DNA of 64,000 bases from NCBI RefSeq assembly GCF_021295345.1, contig NZ_JAIMJB010000023.1, forward strand, positions 1 through 64,000, written 5' to 3'. Made by a program: the position numbers and the translations under genes. Positions 24,980 to 35,819 of this stretch are shown one piece after another. Origin of the DNA: Motilimonas eburnea (GTDB lineage: Bacteria > Pseudomonadota > Gammaproteobacteria > Enterobacterales > CBDFNC01). The notes beneath the pieces were generated by a model. The model did not search any database. It was given only the letters and a program-made list of their open reading frames with translations, and was not told where the DNA came from. Within the stretch, counting starts at the first letter, position 1; each line of letters starts with the position of its first letter.

Positions 24980-27900
24980 ATGCCAAAACGTACTGATATA
25001 AAAAGTATACTAATTATAGGTGCCGGTCCTATCGTGATCGGCCAGGCTTGTGAGTTCGACTATTCAGGTGCGCAAGCGTGTAAAGCATTACGCGAAGAAG
25101 GTTACCGCGTCATCCTAGTTAACTCTAACCCAGCCACCATTATGACAGATCCAGAAATGGCCGATGCAACCTACATCGAGCCGATTCACTGGGAAGTCGT
25201 GGCTAAGATCATTGAGAAAGAGCGCCCAGATGCGATTCTTCCAACCATGGGTGGCCAAACCGCGCTGAACTGTGCCCTTGAGCTTGAAAGCAAAGGCGTA
25301 CTAAAACAGTTTAATGTTGAAATGATCGGGGCAACGGCTGACGCGATTGATAAAGCCGAAGACCGTAGCCGCTTTGACAAAGCCATGAAGAGCATTGGCC
25401 TTGAGTGTCCACGTGCTGGTATTGCTCATAATATGGATGAAGCTTACGCGGTACTAGACCAAGTTGGCTTTCCTTGTATTATCCGTCCATCTTTCACCAT
25501 GGGTGGTACTGGTGGCGGTATTGCGTACAACAAAGAAGAATTTGAAGATATTTGTTCAAATGGTTTAGAGCTATCACCAACCAATGAACTGCTAATCGAT
25601 GAATCACTTATCGGTTGGAAAGAGTACGAGATGGAAGTGGTTCGCGACAAGAACGATAACTGTATTATCGTGTGTTCGATCGAAAACTTCGACCCGATGG
25701 GGATCCACACGGGTGACTCCATCACGGTGGCGCCTGCGCAAACCCTAACCGACAAAGAATACCAATTGATGCGTAATGCATCGATCGCGGTACTGCGTGA
25801 AATCGGCGTTGAAACCGGTGGTTCAAACGTACAGTTTGGTATTAACCCAGCTGACGGTCGCATGGTTATCATTGAGATGAATCCACGTGTATCTCGTTCA
25901 TCGGCATTAGCTTCTAAAGCGACCGGTTTCCCGATTGCGAAAATCGCCGCTAAGTTAGCCGTAGGTTTTACCTTAGATGAGCTGCAAAACGACATAACAG
26001 GTGGCGCAACACCGGCATCGTTTGAGCCGGCGATTGACTACGTTGTGACTAAGATCCCGCGCTTTAACTTTGAAAAATTCGCTGGCTCTAACGACCGCCT
26101 AACCACGCAAATGAAGTCGGTTGGTGAAGTTATGGCCATAGGTCGTAACCAACAAGAATCAATGCAAAAAGCACTGCGCGGCCTTGAAGTTGGTGCAACT
26201 GGCTTTGATCCTGTGGTTGACCCACAAGACCCAGAAGCGCTAGCCAAGGTGAAGCACGAACTGCAAGATGCGGGTGCTGAGCGTATTTGGTACATAGGTG
26301 ATGCGTTCCGTTTGGGCATGACCATGGAAGAAGTATTCGAGCTGACTAAGATTGACCTTTGGTTCCTAGTACAAATTGAAGACCTGATTAAAGAAGAGCA
26401 ACGTCTTGCTGAAGACGGCTTCTCGGCTTTGGACGCAGATCGCTTATATGCCCTAAAACGTAAGGGTTTTGCTGACGCTCGTTTAGCTAAAATCTTAGAC
26501 GTATCTGAGTCTGAAGTGCGCAAGCTGCGTGACAAGTTTGATATTCACCCTGTTTACAAGCGTGTTGATACTTGTGCGGCGGAATTCTCAACCAGCACTG
26601 CTTACATGTACTCAAGCTATGATGAAGAGTGTGAAGCTCAGCCTTCAGACAAAGAGAAAATCATGGTTATCGGCGGTGGTCCAAACCGTATCGGTCAAGG
26701 TATCGAGTTTGACTACTGTTGTGTGCACGCGGCATTAGCGGCGCGTGAAGACGGTTTTGAAACCATCATGGTTAACTGTAACCCTGAGACGGTATCTACC
26801 GATTACGACACCTCAGACCGTTTATACTTTGAATCGGTTACCTTAGAAGACGTGCTTGAAATTGTCCGCATCGAAAAACCTAAGGGTGTGATTGTGCAAT
26901 ACGGTGGTCAAACACCACTGAAATTAGCACGTGCATTAGAAGCCGCAGGCGTGCCAATTATTGGTACTTCACCTGACGCCATTGACCGTGCGGAAGACCG
27001 TGAGCGTTTCCAAAAAGCGGTTGAGCGTCTAGGCCTAAAACAACCTGAAAATGCAACGGTAACAACTGTTGAAGCGGCGGTGGCTTGTGCTGAAAAAATC
27101 ACTTACCCACTAGTGGTTCGTCCATCTTATGTATTAGGTGGCCGCGCAATGGAAATCGTGTACGACGAACAAGACTTACGTCGTTACTTCAACGAAGCCG
27201 TATCGGTTTCAAACGAATCTCCTGTATTGCTAGATCGCTTCCTTGATGATGCGACTGAAGTTGACGTAGATGCAATTTGTGACGGTGAAAACTTTGTTAT
27301 CGGTGGCATCATGGAGCACATCGAGCAAGCGGGTGTTCACTCAGGTGACTCGGCATGTTCTTTACCGCCGTACTCCCTAAGCGCTGACATTCAAGATGTG
27401 ATGCGTGAACAAGCGCGTAAACTTGCGTTTGAATTAGGCGTGGTCGGCTTGATGAACATTCAGTTCGCAGTGAAAGATAACGAAGTTTACTTAATCGAAG
27501 TAAACCCGCGTGCTGCACGTACCGTACCGTTTGTGTCTAAAGCAACGGGTGTGCCACTAGCGAAAGTGGCTGCGCGTGTGATGGCTGGCCAAAGCTTAGC
27601 TGAGCAAGGCTTCACCGAGGAAGTGATTCCACCTTACTTCTCGGTTAAAGAAGTGGTATTGCCATTTAACAAGTTCCCGGGTGTTGACCCTATCTTAGGC
27701 CCAGAAATGCGCTCTACCGGTGAGGTCATGGGTGTGGGTGATACTTTCGCTGAAGCTTATGCCAAGGCTGAGCTAGGCTCGATCAAAGACGTTCCTAAAT
27801 CAGGTCGTGCGCTGCTATCGGTGCGTAACTCAGATAAGAAGAAGGTAGCGAAACTGGCTGCTGAGCTGATTGCCCTAGGTTACGACATTGATGCGACTCA

Positions 27901-28204
27901 CGGTACGGCTGTCGTGCTTGGTGAAGCGGGCATTAATCCTCGCTTGGTAAACAAGGTATCGGAAGGTCGTCCACATATTCTTGACCGCATCAAGAATGGC
28001 GAATATACCTATATCGTTAACACCACTGAAGGCCGTCAAGCGATTGAAGACTCGAAGCAACTACGTCGTGCCGCATTGCGTGAAAAAGTAAACTACACCA
28101 CAACCCTAAGTGGTGCGTTTGCTACTTGTCACGGCCACACGGCGGATAGCCGCGCTAAAGTTACGTCGGTACAAGAGCTACATGAGCGCGTACTGGCAAA
28201 GTAA
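24980..28204 (+). CDS. carB: Carbamoyl-phosphate synthase large subunit
   Basis: 1074 residues, full length. Two homologous ATP-grasp halves are visible: [26 protein letters not shown] at the start and [25 protein letters not shown] near residue 560, each followed by ATP-grasp motifs ([22 protein letters not shown]). The C-terminal ~140 residues form the allosteric MGS-like domain ([22 protein letters not shown]). One half makes carboxyphosphate and carbamate, the other phosphorylates carbamate. A strong terminator ends the carAB operon. Confidence 0.98.
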   Translation: MPKRTDIKSILIIGAGPIVIGQACEFDYSGAQACKALREEGYRVILVNSNPATIMTDPEMADATYIEPIHWEVVAKIIEKERPDAILPTMGGQTALNCALELESKGVLKQFNVEMIGATADAIDKAEDRSRFDKAMKSIGLECPRAGIAHNMDEAYAVLDQVGFPCIIRPSFTMGGTGGGIAYNKEEFEDICSNGLELSPTNELLIDESLIGWKEYEMEVVRDKNDNCIIVCSIENFDPMGIHTGDSITVAPAQTLTDKEYQLMRNASIAVLREIGVETGGSNVQFGINPADGRMVIIEMNPRVSRSSALASKATGFPIAKIAAKLAVGFTLDELQNDITGGATPASFEPAIDYVVTKIPRFNFEKFAGSNDRLTTQMKSVGEVMAIGRNQQESMQKALRGLEVGATGFDPVVDPQDPEALAKVKHELQDAGAERIWYIGDAFRLGMTMEEVFELTKIDLWFLVQIEDLIKEEQRLAEDGFSALDADRLYALKRKGFADARLAKILDVSESEVRKLRDKFDIHPVYKRVDTCAAEFSTSTAYMYSSYDEECEAQPSDKEKIMVIGGGPNRIGQGIEFDYCCVHAALAAREDGFETIMVNCNPETVSTDYDTSDRLYFESVTLEDVLEIVRIEKPKGVIVQYGGQTPLKLARALEAAGVPIIGTSPDAIDRAEDRERFQKAVERLGLKQPENATVTTVEAAVACAEKITYPLVVRPSYVLGGRAMEIVYDEQDLRRYFNEAVSVSNESPVLLDRFLDDATEVDVDAICDGENFVIGGIMEHIEQAGVHSGDSACSLPPYSLSADIQDVMREQARKLAFELGVVGLMNIQFAVKDNEVYLIEVNPRAARTVPFVSKATGVPLAKVAARVMAGQSLAEQGFTEEVIPPYFSVKEVVLPFNKFPGVDPILGPEMRSTGEVMGVGDTFAEAYAKAELGSIKDVPKSGRALLSVRNSDKKKVAKLAAELIALGYDIDATHGTAVVLGEAGINPRLVNKVSEGRPHILDRIKNGEYTYIVNTTEGRQAIEDSKQLRRAALREKVNYTTTLSGAFATCHGHTADSRAKVTSVQELHERVLAK

Positions 28205-28238
28205 TCGCTAACTAATCGGCGTTAAGCCACTGATGAAT

Positions 28239-28266
28239 GAGCCGTGTTTTCACGGCTCTTTTTTTT
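28239..28266 (+). terminator. Terminator of carAB
   Basis: GAGCCGTG-TTTT-CACGGCTC followed by eight or more T residues. Confidence 0.94.
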
Positions 28267-28429
28267 GCCTCTATTTTGCAAATGTTTTTTACAATAGTGT
28301 TTGCCTTATCTGCTTTTTCATTGCCATCGGGTGCAACTTAATGTGTTTCATATTACAATGCGCCGATTCAAACTCAGCTTCCTATGTTGCTGCGAGTTCC
28401 ATTTCTATTTTTAAACAGGTTGTGAATTT

Positions 28430-28906
28430 ATGAACCAATTTCCTATGACTGCGCGCGGTGCAGAATTACTTCGTGAAGAATTGGAGCACTTAAAAACGGT
28501 TAAACGTCCTGCCATTATCGAGGCGATTGCCGAGGCCCGTGAACACGGCGATTTAAAAGAAAATGCTGAATATCACGCCGCTCGTGAAGAGCAAGGGTTT
28601 TGTGAAGGGCGTATTCAAGAAATCGAAGGCAAGTTGTCCAATGCGCAGATTATCGATGTAACCAAGATCCCAAACCACGGCAAGGTGATTTTTGGCTCAA
28701 CCGTAACCATGCTAAATACCGAAACCGATGCCGAAGTCACTTACCGCATTGTTGGCGATGATGAAGCGGATATTAAGCAAAACCAAATTTCAATTAACTC
28801 GCCCATTGCGCGTGGTTTGATTGGTAAGCTAGTGGATGATATCGCCATTATTCGCACGCCGGGCGGTGATGTCGAATTTGAGATCCTGGAAGTAGAGTAC
28901 GTTTAA
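28430..28906 (+). CDS. greA: Transcription elongation factor GreA
   Basis: 158 residues, standard length. The N-terminal antiparallel coiled coil carries the acidic tip [17 protein letters not shown], whose Asp/Glu residues coordinate Mg2+ in the RNA polymerase secondary channel; the C-terminal FKBP-like domain includes [10 protein letters not shown]. GreA stimulates cleavage of backtracked RNA and rescues stalled polymerase. It lies downstream of carAB in its own unit and is convergent with yhbY across a shared terminator. Confidence 0.97.
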   Translation: MNQFPMTARGAELLREELEHLKTVKRPAIIEAIAEAREHGDLKENAEYHAAREEQGFCEGRIQEIEGKLSNAQIIDVTKIPNHGKVIFGSTVTMLNTETDAEVTYRIVGDDEADIKQNQISINSPIARGLIGKLVDDIAIIRTPGGDVEFEILEVEYV

Positions 28907-28927
28907 TCTGGGGTGGATAGGTTGATT

Positions 28928-28956
28928 GAAAAAAAGGAGCGGATGCTCCTTTTTTA
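28928..28956. terminator. Bidirectional terminator between greA and yhbY
   Basis: AAGGAGC-GGAT-GCTCCTT flanked by an A run on the left and a T run on the right, so it can end both convergent transcripts. Confidence 0.88.
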
Positions 28957-28961
28957 ATGGC

Positions 28962-29258
28962 TTATTTTTTCGGTAAGCTAATTTTTTTGTCTTCAGTGGC
29001 GCGAAACAGCACTAGCGTGTGACCGATGGTTGTCACTTCAATGGCTTGGGTTTCGCGCACAATCGCGTCAATGATTAGGCGCTTTACTTCCCGATCTTCG
29101 GTGGCGACCTTTACCTTGATGAGTTCATGAATATTGAGGCTGTTGTCGATTTCGGCAAGGACCCCTTCTGTCAATCCATTTTGACCGAGAAGTACGACAG
29201 GTTTTAACGAATGTGCTAAACCTTTTAGATATTGCTTTTGCTTTTTTGTTAAATTCAT
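28962..29258 (-). CDS. yhbY: CRM-domain RNA-binding protein YhbY
   Basis: 98 residues: LTKKQKQYLKGLAHSLKPVVLLGQNGLTEGVLAEIDNSLNIHELIKVKV is the CRM-domain signature with its GxxG-like loop (LGQNG). The protein associates with pre-50S ribosomal particles in E. coli; its exact role in assembly is not settled. It is divergent from rlmE, itself a 23S rRNA methylase, which fits a ribosome-biogenesis neighbourhood. Confidence 0.95.
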   Translation of the reverse strand: MNLTKKQKQYLKGLAHSLKPVVLLGQNGLTEGVLAEIDNSLNIHELIKVKVATEDREVKRLIIDAIVRETQAIEVTTIGHTLVLFRATEDKKISLPKK

Positions 29259-29346
29259 GGATATTTCTTATAAATAAGGGTTGAATTGTGCTTATTGTAC
29301 CTCCATCTTTGTGCTAATACTATTAACTGCTCAATGAGGGTGAACA

Positions 29347-29976
29347 ATGGCAAAGAGCACTAAGTCTGCCAGTTCAAAGCGGTGGCTCGATGAGCACGTC
29401 AATGATCATTATGTGCAACAAGCAAACCGATTAGGACTTCGCTCTAGAGCGGTCTTCAAGCTCGATGAAATCAACCAAAAAGATAAAATTATCAAGCCGG
29501 GTATGAGTGTGGTGGATTTAGGCGCCGCGCCGGGGAGTTGGTCTCATCGTTGTGTCGAGTTAGTTGGCGATAAAGGTCAGGTCATTGCGTGTGATATTTT
29601 GCCGATGGATGCCATTGCTGGCGTTGATTTCCTGCAAGGGGATTTTCGTGAAGAGGCGGTGCTTAACGCCTTATTAGAGCGCATTGGTGATAACAAAGTT
29701 GACGTGGTGTTGTCCGACATGGCGCCGAATATGAGTGGTACCAATCAGGTAGATCAACCAAGAGCTATGTATTTGGTTGAGCTTGCTTTAGATATGTGTC
29801 ACCAAGTTTTGGCCAAAAATGGCAGTTTTGTCGTAAAAGTATTTATGGGCGAAGGGTATGATGAATTCATCAAATCCGTTCGCGCTGCATTTAATGTGGT
29901 TAAAACACGAAAACCAGATTCTTCTCGGGCAAGGTCTAGAGAAGTGTATATTGTGGCTACTGGTTTCAAACTGTAG
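29347..29976 (+). CDS. rlmE: 23S rRNA 2'-O-ribose U2552 methyltransferase RlmE (FtsJ/RrmJ)
   Basis: 209 residues. Basic N terminus, then the AdoMet motif [12 protein letters not shown], acidic motif DILPMD, and the K-D-K-E catalytic residues of the FtsJ fold (Lys in RAVFKLDEI, Asp in [11 protein letters not shown], Lys in FVVKVFMG, Glu in SREVYIVA). It methylates U2552 in the A loop of 23S rRNA late in 50S assembly and is heat-shock induced in E. coli. ftsH follows 42 bp downstream, the conserved rlmE-ftsH pair. Confidence 0.97.
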   Translation: MAKSTKSASSKRWLDEHVNDHYVQQANRLGLRSRAVFKLDEINQKDKIIKPGMSVVDLGAAPGSWSHRCVELVGDKGQVIACDILPMDAIAGVDFLQGDFREEAVLNALLERIGDNKVDVVLSDMAPNMSGTNQVDQPRAMYLVELALDMCHQVLAKNGSFVVKVFMGEGYDEFIKSVRAAFNVVKTRKPDSSRARSREVYIVATGFKL

Positions 29977-30018
29977 TAACCTTGGTATGTAATTAATTGT
30001 TAAAGAAGAGGTAGCACC

Positions 30019-32064
30019 TTGAGCGATATGGCTAAAAACCTAATCTTGTGGTTAGTGATCGCCGTTGTATTGATGTCGGTGTTCCAGAGCTTTAGCCCCG
30101 GCGATGCGGGCGGCAAGCAAATGGACTACACCACCTTCGTAAAAGAAGTGAGTCAGGGACAGATTCAAGAAGTCCGGATCAATGGTCAGGAAATCAATGG
30201 ATTAAGGTCAAACCGTGAGCGTTTTGTCACCTATATGCCAACGCGTGATCCAGACTTGTTAAACGATCTAATCAACAATAATGTAAAAGTGTTAGGTGAG
30301 CCGCCTGAAGAGCCAAGCTTGCTAACATCTATCTTTATTTCTTGGTTCCCGATGCTGCTATTGATTGGCGTTTGGGTATTCTTTATGCGCCAAATGCAAG
30401 GTGGCGGTGGTAAAGGCGCCATGTCGTTTGGTAAGAGTAAAGCCCGCTTGATGGGTGAAGACCAAATCAAAACGACCTTTGCCGACGTTGCTGGCTGTGA
30501 TGAAGCAAAAGAAGATGTAGTTGAGCTAGTTGATTACCTTAAAGACCCAAGTCGTTTCCAAAAGCTAGGTGGTAAGATCCCGACCGGCGTGTTGTTGGTT
30601 GGCCCTCCAGGTACAGGTAAAACCTTGCTTGCTAAGGCAATTGCGGGTGAAGCCAAGGTACCATTTTTCACTATTTCAGGCTCTGACTTTGTTGAGATGT
30701 TTGTGGGTGTGGGTGCATCACGCGTGCGTGATATGTTTGAACAAGCTAAAAAGTCGGCCCCTTGTATTATCTTTATCGATGAGATAGATGCGGTAGGCCG
30801 CCAACGCGGCGCAGGCTTAGGTGGTGGTCACGATGAACGTGAGCAAACCCTAAACCAAATGCTGGTTGAAATGGATGGCTTTGAAGGTAATGAAGGTATC
30901 ATCGTGATTGCTGCGACCAACCGTCCAGACGTACTTGATCCGGCACTATTGCGTCCAGGGCGCTTTGACCGTCAAGTCGTGGTGGGATTACCCGATGTAC
31001 GTGGCCGTGAACAAATTCTTAAGGTTCACATGCGTAAAGTACCACTTGAGGGTGACGTAAACGCGGCAGTTATCGCGCGTGGTACGCCTGGCTTCTCTGG
31101 TGCAGATCTGGCAAACCTAGTGAACGAAGCCGCGCTGTTTGCCGCTCGTGGTAACCGTCGAACCGTGTCGATGGAAGAGTTTGAAAAAGCCAAAGACAAG
31201 ATCATGATGGGCGCTGAGCGTAAGTCTATGGTGATGACGGAAGAAGACAAAGAATCGACCGCATACCACGAAGCTGGCCACGCCATTGTGGGTCGCCTGG
31301 TTCCTGAACATGATCCGGTTTATAAGGTAAGTATTATACCTCGTGGTCGTGCGTTAGGTGTAACCATGTACTTACCCGAGCAAGACCGTGTTAGCTATAA
31401 CAAGCAGCACTTAGAAAGTATGATTTCTAGCCTTTACGGTGGCCGTTTAGCAGAAGAAATCATCTACGGTATGGATAAGGTGTCAACCGGTGCTTCAAAC
31501 GACATCGAGCGTGCAACTGACTTAGCGCGCAAAATGGTGACTCAATGGGGTCTATCTGAAAAAATGGGTCCTTTGCTGTATGCCGAAGAAGAAGGCGAAG
31601 TCTTTTTAGGGCGTACTGCGGCTAAAGTGAAGCATATGTCAGATGACACGGCTCGCTTGATTGACCAAGAAATCCGTATGTTGATTGACCGCAACTATGA
31701 TCGCGCACGTCAGATCTTAGAAGACAACATGGATATCTTACATGCGATGAAAGATGCCCTTATGAAATACGAAACCATCGATGCCAAACAAATTGACGAT
31801 TTGATGGCGCGTCGTGATGTTCGACCTCCAGCTGATTGGACCGAAGACCCAAAAGCAGCCAAAGGGACACCTGAAGCAAAAGCTGAAGCCAATGCTAAGC
31901 CGGTAGCGGACAAAGACGAGGAGGCAAAGTCAGAAGACGTGAAAGCACAAGCCTCTGAGCAGGTCGCGGCTGAAGAAAGTGCAGATAAAGCATCAGAGCA
32001 AAACAGCTCAGATGAAGTAAAGCTAAAAGACCGTAACGATAACGACAAGTCATCCTTACTTTAA
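30019..32064 (+). CDS. ftsH: Membrane AAA+ zinc protease FtsH
   Basis: 681 residues from TTG at 30019, chosen for its SD (AGAGG 7 nt upstream); an ATG three codons later is the alternative. Two transmembrane spans (about 7-24 and 100-120) bracket a periplasmic domain. AAA+ motifs: Walker A GPPGTGKT (about 195-202), Walker [16 protein letters not shown]; the zinc site HEAGH lies near 416. The C-terminal ~80 residues are acidic, low-complexity and longer than in E. coli. FtsH degrades misassembled membrane proteins and regulators such as sigma-32 and LpxC. Confidence 0.98.
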   Translation: MSDMAKNLILWLVIAVVLMSVFQSFSPGDAGGKQMDYTTFVKEVSQGQIQEVRINGQEINGLRSNRERFVTYMPTRDPDLLNDLINNNVKVLGEPPEEPSLLTSIFISWFPMLLLIGVWVFFMRQMQGGGGKGAMSFGKSKARLMGEDQIKTTFADVAGCDEAKEDVVELVDYLKDPSRFQKLGGKIPTGVLLVGPPGTGKTLLAKAIAGEAKVPFFTISGSDFVEMFVGVGASRVRDMFEQAKKSAPCIIFIDEIDAVGRQRGAGLGGGHDEREQTLNQMLVEMDGFEGNEGIIVIAATNRPDVLDPALLRPGRFDRQVVVGLPDVRGREQILKVHMRKVPLEGDVNAAVIARGTPGFSGADLANLVNEAALFAARGNRRTVSMEEFEKAKDKIMMGAERKSMVMTEEDKESTAYHEAGHAIVGRLVPEHDPVYKVSIIPRGRALGVTMYLPEQDRVSYNKQHLESMISSLYGGRLAEEIIYGMDKVSTGASNDIERATDLARKMVTQWGLSEKMGPLLYAEEEGEVFLGRTAAKVKHMSDDTARLIDQEIRMLIDRNYDRARQILEDNMDILHAMKDALMKYETIDAKQIDDLMARRDVRPPADWTEDPKAAKGTPEAKAEANAKPVADKDEEAKSEDVKAQASEQVAAEESADKASEQNSSDEVKLKDRNDNDKSSLL

Positions 32065-32084
32065 TTTGCTTTCACTCTTGTTTA

Positions 32085-32112
32085 AAAACCCGAGTTCGCT
32101 CGGGTTTTTTGT
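32085..32112 (+). terminator. Terminator after ftsH
   Basis: AAACCCGAG-TTCG-CTCGGGTTT with a stable UUCG-type tetraloop and T run. Confidence 0.93.
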
Positions 32113-32151
32113 TTTTTAGTCTTAGGTTTAGTTAACAATTGAGGACAAGCC

Positions 32152-32979
32152 ATGCAACTCGTGAGTGGCACCAAGATATTAGATTTATCACGCCCCCAAG
32201 TGATGGGGATATTAAACGTGACCCCCGACTCTTTTTCTGATGGTGGGCAGTTTCATGCCCTTGATACTGCCGTTGCACAAGCGGATTTAATGGTCAAACA
32301 GGGAGCGGCTATTATTGATATTGGCGGTGAATCAACTCGGCCGGGCGCGCAACCGGTCAGTTTGGATGAGGAGCTAAATCGCACCCTACCTGTAATAGAA
32401 AAAATTAGCCAAAACCTCGATGTTTGGATCTCGATAGATACCAGTAAAGCCACCGTGATGGCTGAAGCGGTGAAAGCAGGAGCCAATCTGATTAATGACG
32501 TTTGTGCCTTGCAACAAGAAGGGGCGTTAGCCGCAGCGGCCAAAGCGAATGTGCCCGTGTGCTTAATGCATATGCAAGGGGCGCCGCGCTCTATGCAGCT
32601 CGCGCCAAGCTATCAAGATGTGGCTAAGGACATTGCGCAGTTTTTTCAACAGAGGGTAGCGGCGTGTTTAGCGGCGGGGATCGCATCTGAACAAATTATC
32701 TTAGATCCAGGCTTTGGGTTTGGCAAAACCTTAGACCATAATTATCAATTATTACAGCGATTAAGCGAGTTTAAGGCATTGGGTTTTCCCCTCTTAACTG
32801 GGCTTTCTAGAAAGTCGATGTTTGGTGATTGGCTGGGGCGCAGTGTTGACCAAAGGTTGGCGGCCAGTTTAGCGGGGGCCTTATTGTGCGCGCAGCAAGG
32901 GGCCAGCATTATCCGTGTGCATGACGTTGAGCCTACGTCAGATGTATTGAAGGTGTTACAAAAAACAATTGAAGTGTAA
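32152..32979 (+). CDS. folP: Dihydropteroate synthase
   Basis: 275 residues. Family signatures: MGILNVTPDSFSDGG near residue 18, DIGGESTRPGA at about 60, SIDTSKATVMAEA, INDVCAL, and DPGFGFGKTLDHN. The enzyme joins 6-hydroxymethyl-dihydropterin pyrophosphate with p-aminobenzoate to form dihydropteroate in folate synthesis, and is the sulfonamide target. It sits between ftsH and glmM, as in E. coli; the ftsH terminator suggests partly separate transcription. Confidence 0.97.
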   Translation: MQLVSGTKILDLSRPQVMGILNVTPDSFSDGGQFHALDTAVAQADLMVKQGAAIIDIGGESTRPGAQPVSLDEELNRTLPVIEKISQNLDVWISIDTSKATVMAEAVKAGANLINDVCALQQEGALAAAAKANVPVCLMHMQGAPRSMQLAPSYQDVAKDIAQFFQQRVAACLAAGIASEQIILDPGFGFGKTLDHNYQLLQRLSEFKALGFPLLTGLSRKSMFGDWLGRSVDQRLAASLAGALLCAQQGASIIRVHDVEPTSDVLKVLQKTIEV

Positions 32980-33008
32980 GTCATAAAACTAAGTGAGGTC
33001 AGACAAAA

Positions 33009-34343
33009 ATGGTAAGAAAATATTTTGGCACTGACGGAATTCGAGGCAAGGTTGGCGAGTATCCTATTACGCCAGACTTTGCCTTGAAACTTGGTTGGGC
33101 AGCAGGAAAAGTGCTGGCCAAACAAGGTACCAGGACGGTACTCATAGGTAAAGATACCCGAATTTCTGGGTATATGTTGGAATCGGCTTTGGAAGCCGGT
33201 TTGTCTGCAGCAGGTTTAAGTGCCTCCTTGCTTGGTCCAATGCCAACGCCGGCGGTGGCCTATCTAACGCGCACCTTTCGCGCCGAAGCGGGCATAGTGA
33301 TCAGCGCTTCTCACAACCCTTTTTATGATAATGGCATTAAGTTCTTTTCGGCCGATGGGACTAAGCTCCCTGATGAGATTGAGTTGGCCATTGAAGCGGA
33401 ATTAGACAAGCCAATTACTTGTGTGGATTCAGCTCAATTGGGTAAGGCAAAACGGATCAATGATGCCGCAGGTCGATATATTGAATTTTGCAAAAGTACT
33501 TTCCCGACTAAATATAACTTGCGGGGCTTAAAAATAGTCATCGATTGTGCCCATGGCGCGACTTACCACATTGCGCCGAATGTGCTGCGCGAGTTAGGTG
33601 CCGAAGTGGTGGAAATTGGCTGCCTACCCGATGGCCTTAACATCAATAAGGAAGTCGGTGCCACAGATACCCGTGCACTGGTGGCTAAGGTGTTAGCCGA
33701 GCAGGCCGATTTGGGGATTGCTTATGACGGTGATGGTGATCGCGTGATGATGGTTGATCACACTGGGTATGTGGTCGACGGTGATGAAATTTTATACATC
33801 GTTGCCCGTGATGAGCTGCGCCATGGCCGCTTAAAGGGCGGTGTTGTTGGCACTAAGATGTCCAATGTTGGCCTTGAAATCGCTTTTCAAACCTTAGGTA
33901 TTCCGTTTATTCGCGCCGATGTGGGTGACCGTTATGTGATGGAAATGATGCTTGAAAAACAATGGCGGTTAGGAGGCGAGAATTCAGGCCATATCATTTT
34001 TGCCGATCATGTCTCCACTGGGGACGGTATTGTCGCTTCGTTACAAGTGTTAGCGGCCATGTGTAGCCATCAGTTGAGTTTGCATGATACGCGTAAAGGG
34101 CTGCAAATGTTTCCGCAGGTGCTGCTGAATGTTAAATTTTCTGGCTCAGGTGACCCACTAGCCAGTGAAAAAGTGCAAGCTGAGTTAGCGCGCGTAGAGG
34201 CTGAGCTTGGCGAGCGGGGTCGAGTATTGCTGCGTAAATCGGGTACTGAACCTTTGATCCGGGTAATGGTGGAAGGCGAACAAGAGGACACCATTAATCA
34301 ATACGCCCAAGCCATTGCGGAGCAGGTGGTGCAGGCTTGCTAG
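33009..34343 (+). CDS. glmM: Phosphoglucosamine mutase
   Basis: 444 residues. N-terminal [12 protein letters not shown], the catalytic phosphoserine loop [19 protein letters not shown] (about 98-115), Mg2+ loop [13 protein letters not shown] (about 240-252), substrate loop GGENSGHI, and the phosphate-binding [15 protein letters not shown] near the end. It converts glucosamine-6-phosphate to glucosamine-1-phosphate for UDP-GlcNAc and hence peptidoglycan and LPS. It lies 29 bp after folP, so the two are probably co-transcribed. Confidence 0.98.
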   Translation: MVRKYFGTDGIRGKVGEYPITPDFALKLGWAAGKVLAKQGTRTVLIGKDTRISGYMLESALEAGLSAAGLSASLLGPMPTPAVAYLTRTFRAEAGIVISASHNPFYDNGIKFFSADGTKLPDEIELAIEAELDKPITCVDSAQLGKAKRINDAAGRYIEFCKSTFPTKYNLRGLKIVIDCAHGATYHIAPNVLRELGAEVVEIGCLPDGLNINKEVGATDTRALVAKVLAEQADLGIAYDGDGDRVMMVDHTGYVVDGDEILYIVARDELRHGRLKGGVVGTKMSNVGLEIAFQTLGIPFIRADVGDRYVMEMMLEKQWRLGGENSGHIIFADHVSTGDGIVASLQVLAAMCSHQLSLHDTRKGLQMFPQVLLNVKFSGSGDPLASEKVQAELARVEAELGERGRVLLRKSGTEPLIRVMVEGEQEDTINQYAQAIAEQVVQAC

Positions 34344-34565
34344 CGAGCTTATAGTAAGCTGAACGCACTCATATTCGCTGTATTTTTCAGCAATCATATC
34401 TAAAGCCATTAAAATAGCGCTGCTTATTTAGGCAGTCGCTATTTTTGTCGGGATTTCTCGCATTAAATCCTTGTTATTTTATTTTAGGTTGGTTACTATC
34501 AGCGCCGCTTCCGATGAGGGGTTTTTTCTCATTGATGAATAAAAAGCAATTAATAGGTATGGAAA

Positions 34566-34913
34566 ATGTTTGAGATATTACTGGTTATATATCTTTTAGT
34601 GTCTTTAGCCTTGGTTGGATTAGTGTTGATCCAACATGGTAAAGGTGCAGATATGGGCGCCTCTTTTGGTTCTGGTGCATCTCAGACGGTTTTCGGTGCC
34701 TCTGGCTCAGGTAACTTTTTAACGCGTTCAACGGCTATCCTTGCAACTGCGTTTTTTGCTCTAAGCTTAGTCTTAGGCAACTTATCTACCGGCCAAACTA
34801 AGGAAGGCGACGAGTGGAAAGATCTTTCAGTACCGGTTGCAGAAGAAGTGGCTACGCCAGATTCTGATGTACCTGCGGTTGAAAGCAGTAACACAAGTGA
34901 CGTTCCTCAGTAA
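34566..34913 (+). CDS. secG: Protein-export membrane protein SecG
   Basis: 115 residues with two hydrophobic spans (about 2-22 and 52-73). Between them lies the conserved [28 protein letters not shown] loop. The C-terminal tail is acidic and Ser/Val-rich. SecG is the non-essential third subunit of the SecYEG translocon. It is followed after 15 nt by tRNA-Leu, as in E. coli. The 222-bp gap to glmM contains no gene. Confidence 0.95.
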   Translation: MFEILLVIYLLVSLALVGLVLIQHGKGADMGASFGSGASQTVFGASGSGNFLTRSTAILATAFFALSLVLGNLSTGQTKEGDEWKDLSVPVAEEVATPDSDVPAVESSNTSDVPQ

Positions 34914-34928
34914 TTAAGTAGCAAATTT

Positions 34929-35015
34929 GCCGTGGTGGTGGAATTGGTAGACACGCCAGCTTGAGGGGCTGGTGTCCGTTAGGACGTGAGGGTTCAAGTC
35001 CCTCCCTCGGCACCA
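34929..35015 (+). tRNA. leuU: tRNA-Leu (anticodon GAG)
   Basis: 87 nt with a long variable arm and encoded CCA. The anticodon stem-loop CCAGC-TTGAGGG-GCTGG gives anticodon GAG, reading CUC and CUU. The D-loop GGTGGAATTGGTAGACACG and T-arm GGGTTCAAGTCCC are typical of class II leucine tRNAs. The acceptor 5' strand GCCGTGG against 3' CCTCGGC leaves a T-T (U-U) mismatch at the 5:68 pair; E. coli has an A-U pair there. Confidence 0.95.
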
Positions 35016-35089
35016 AAGTTAAACAATCAATTAAACTCAATTGATTGCATAGTGTTGGCGACAACGCTATAATCTCGCCAGTTTTCGGG

Positions 35090-35166
<77 letters not shown>

Positions 35167-35253
35167 ACTTTCATGACTCTCATCGAGAGGTTGTTTTAAG
35201 TAGTGACTTAGAGCAATAGTTTTAAGCCAAGCTTAATTCAGTGGAAAGTGTAA

Positions 35254-35276
35254 GGCCCCGTTTACGGGGTTTTTTA
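35254..35276 (+). terminator. Terminator/attenuator between metY and rimP
   Basis: CCCCG-TTTA-CGGGG followed by six T residues. It may end the tRNA transcript or act as an attenuator with read-through into rimP-nusA-infB. Confidence 0.8.
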
Positions 35277-35346
35277 TTATCTGGCCATTTTGGTGGCTAA
35301 ATATCTGGGCTATAAAGCCCTTTTTTTGTTTCTGAAGGAGGCGTAA

Positions 35347-35805
35347 TTGGCTGGTCTAGAACAAAAATTAACTGAAATGTTAGAGCCAAGTATTAATGAT
35401 TTAGGTTTTGAGTTACTTGGTATCGAGTTTCATAGCGCGGGTAAAAATTCCATTTTGCGCATTTATATTGATCATGAAAATGGTATTTACGTGGATAACT
35501 GCGCCGAGGTCAGTCACCAGGTCAGTGCTATTTTAGATGTAGAAGACCCGATTTCAACGGAATACACCCTTGAAGTTTCTTCTGCAGGAATGGAAAGACC
35601 CTTATTTAAAGTTGAACACTACCAGCAATTTATTGGCGAAGAAGTGAAGCTTCAACTGCGCATGCCAATTACGAATCGAAGAAAATGGAAAGGTGTTATC
35701 AAAGCAGCGGAAAATGACTTGATTACCATTGAAGTAGAAGGTCGTGAAGAAACATTTGCGATGAGTAACATCCAAAAAGCTAACATAGTTCCTAAATTTG
35801 ACTAA
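35347..35805 (+). CDS. rimP: Ribosome maturation factor RimP
   Basis: 152 residues from a TTG start at 35347, fixed by GGAGG 5 nt upstream and by alignment of [13 protein letters not shown] with the family N terminus. Signatures: [54 protein letters not shown] and [14 protein letters not shown]. It acts in 30S subunit maturation. First gene of rimP-nusA-infB, with 14 bp to nusA. Confidence 0.96.
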   Translation: MAGLEQKLTEMLEPSINDLGFELLGIEFHSAGKNSILRIYIDHENGIYVDNCAEVSHQVSAILDVEDPISTEYTLEVSSAGMERPLFKVEHYQQFIGEEVKLQLRMPITNRRKWKGVIKAAENDLITIEVEGREETFAMSNIQKANIVPKFD

Positions 35806-35819
35806 CGGGGCGATCAGGA

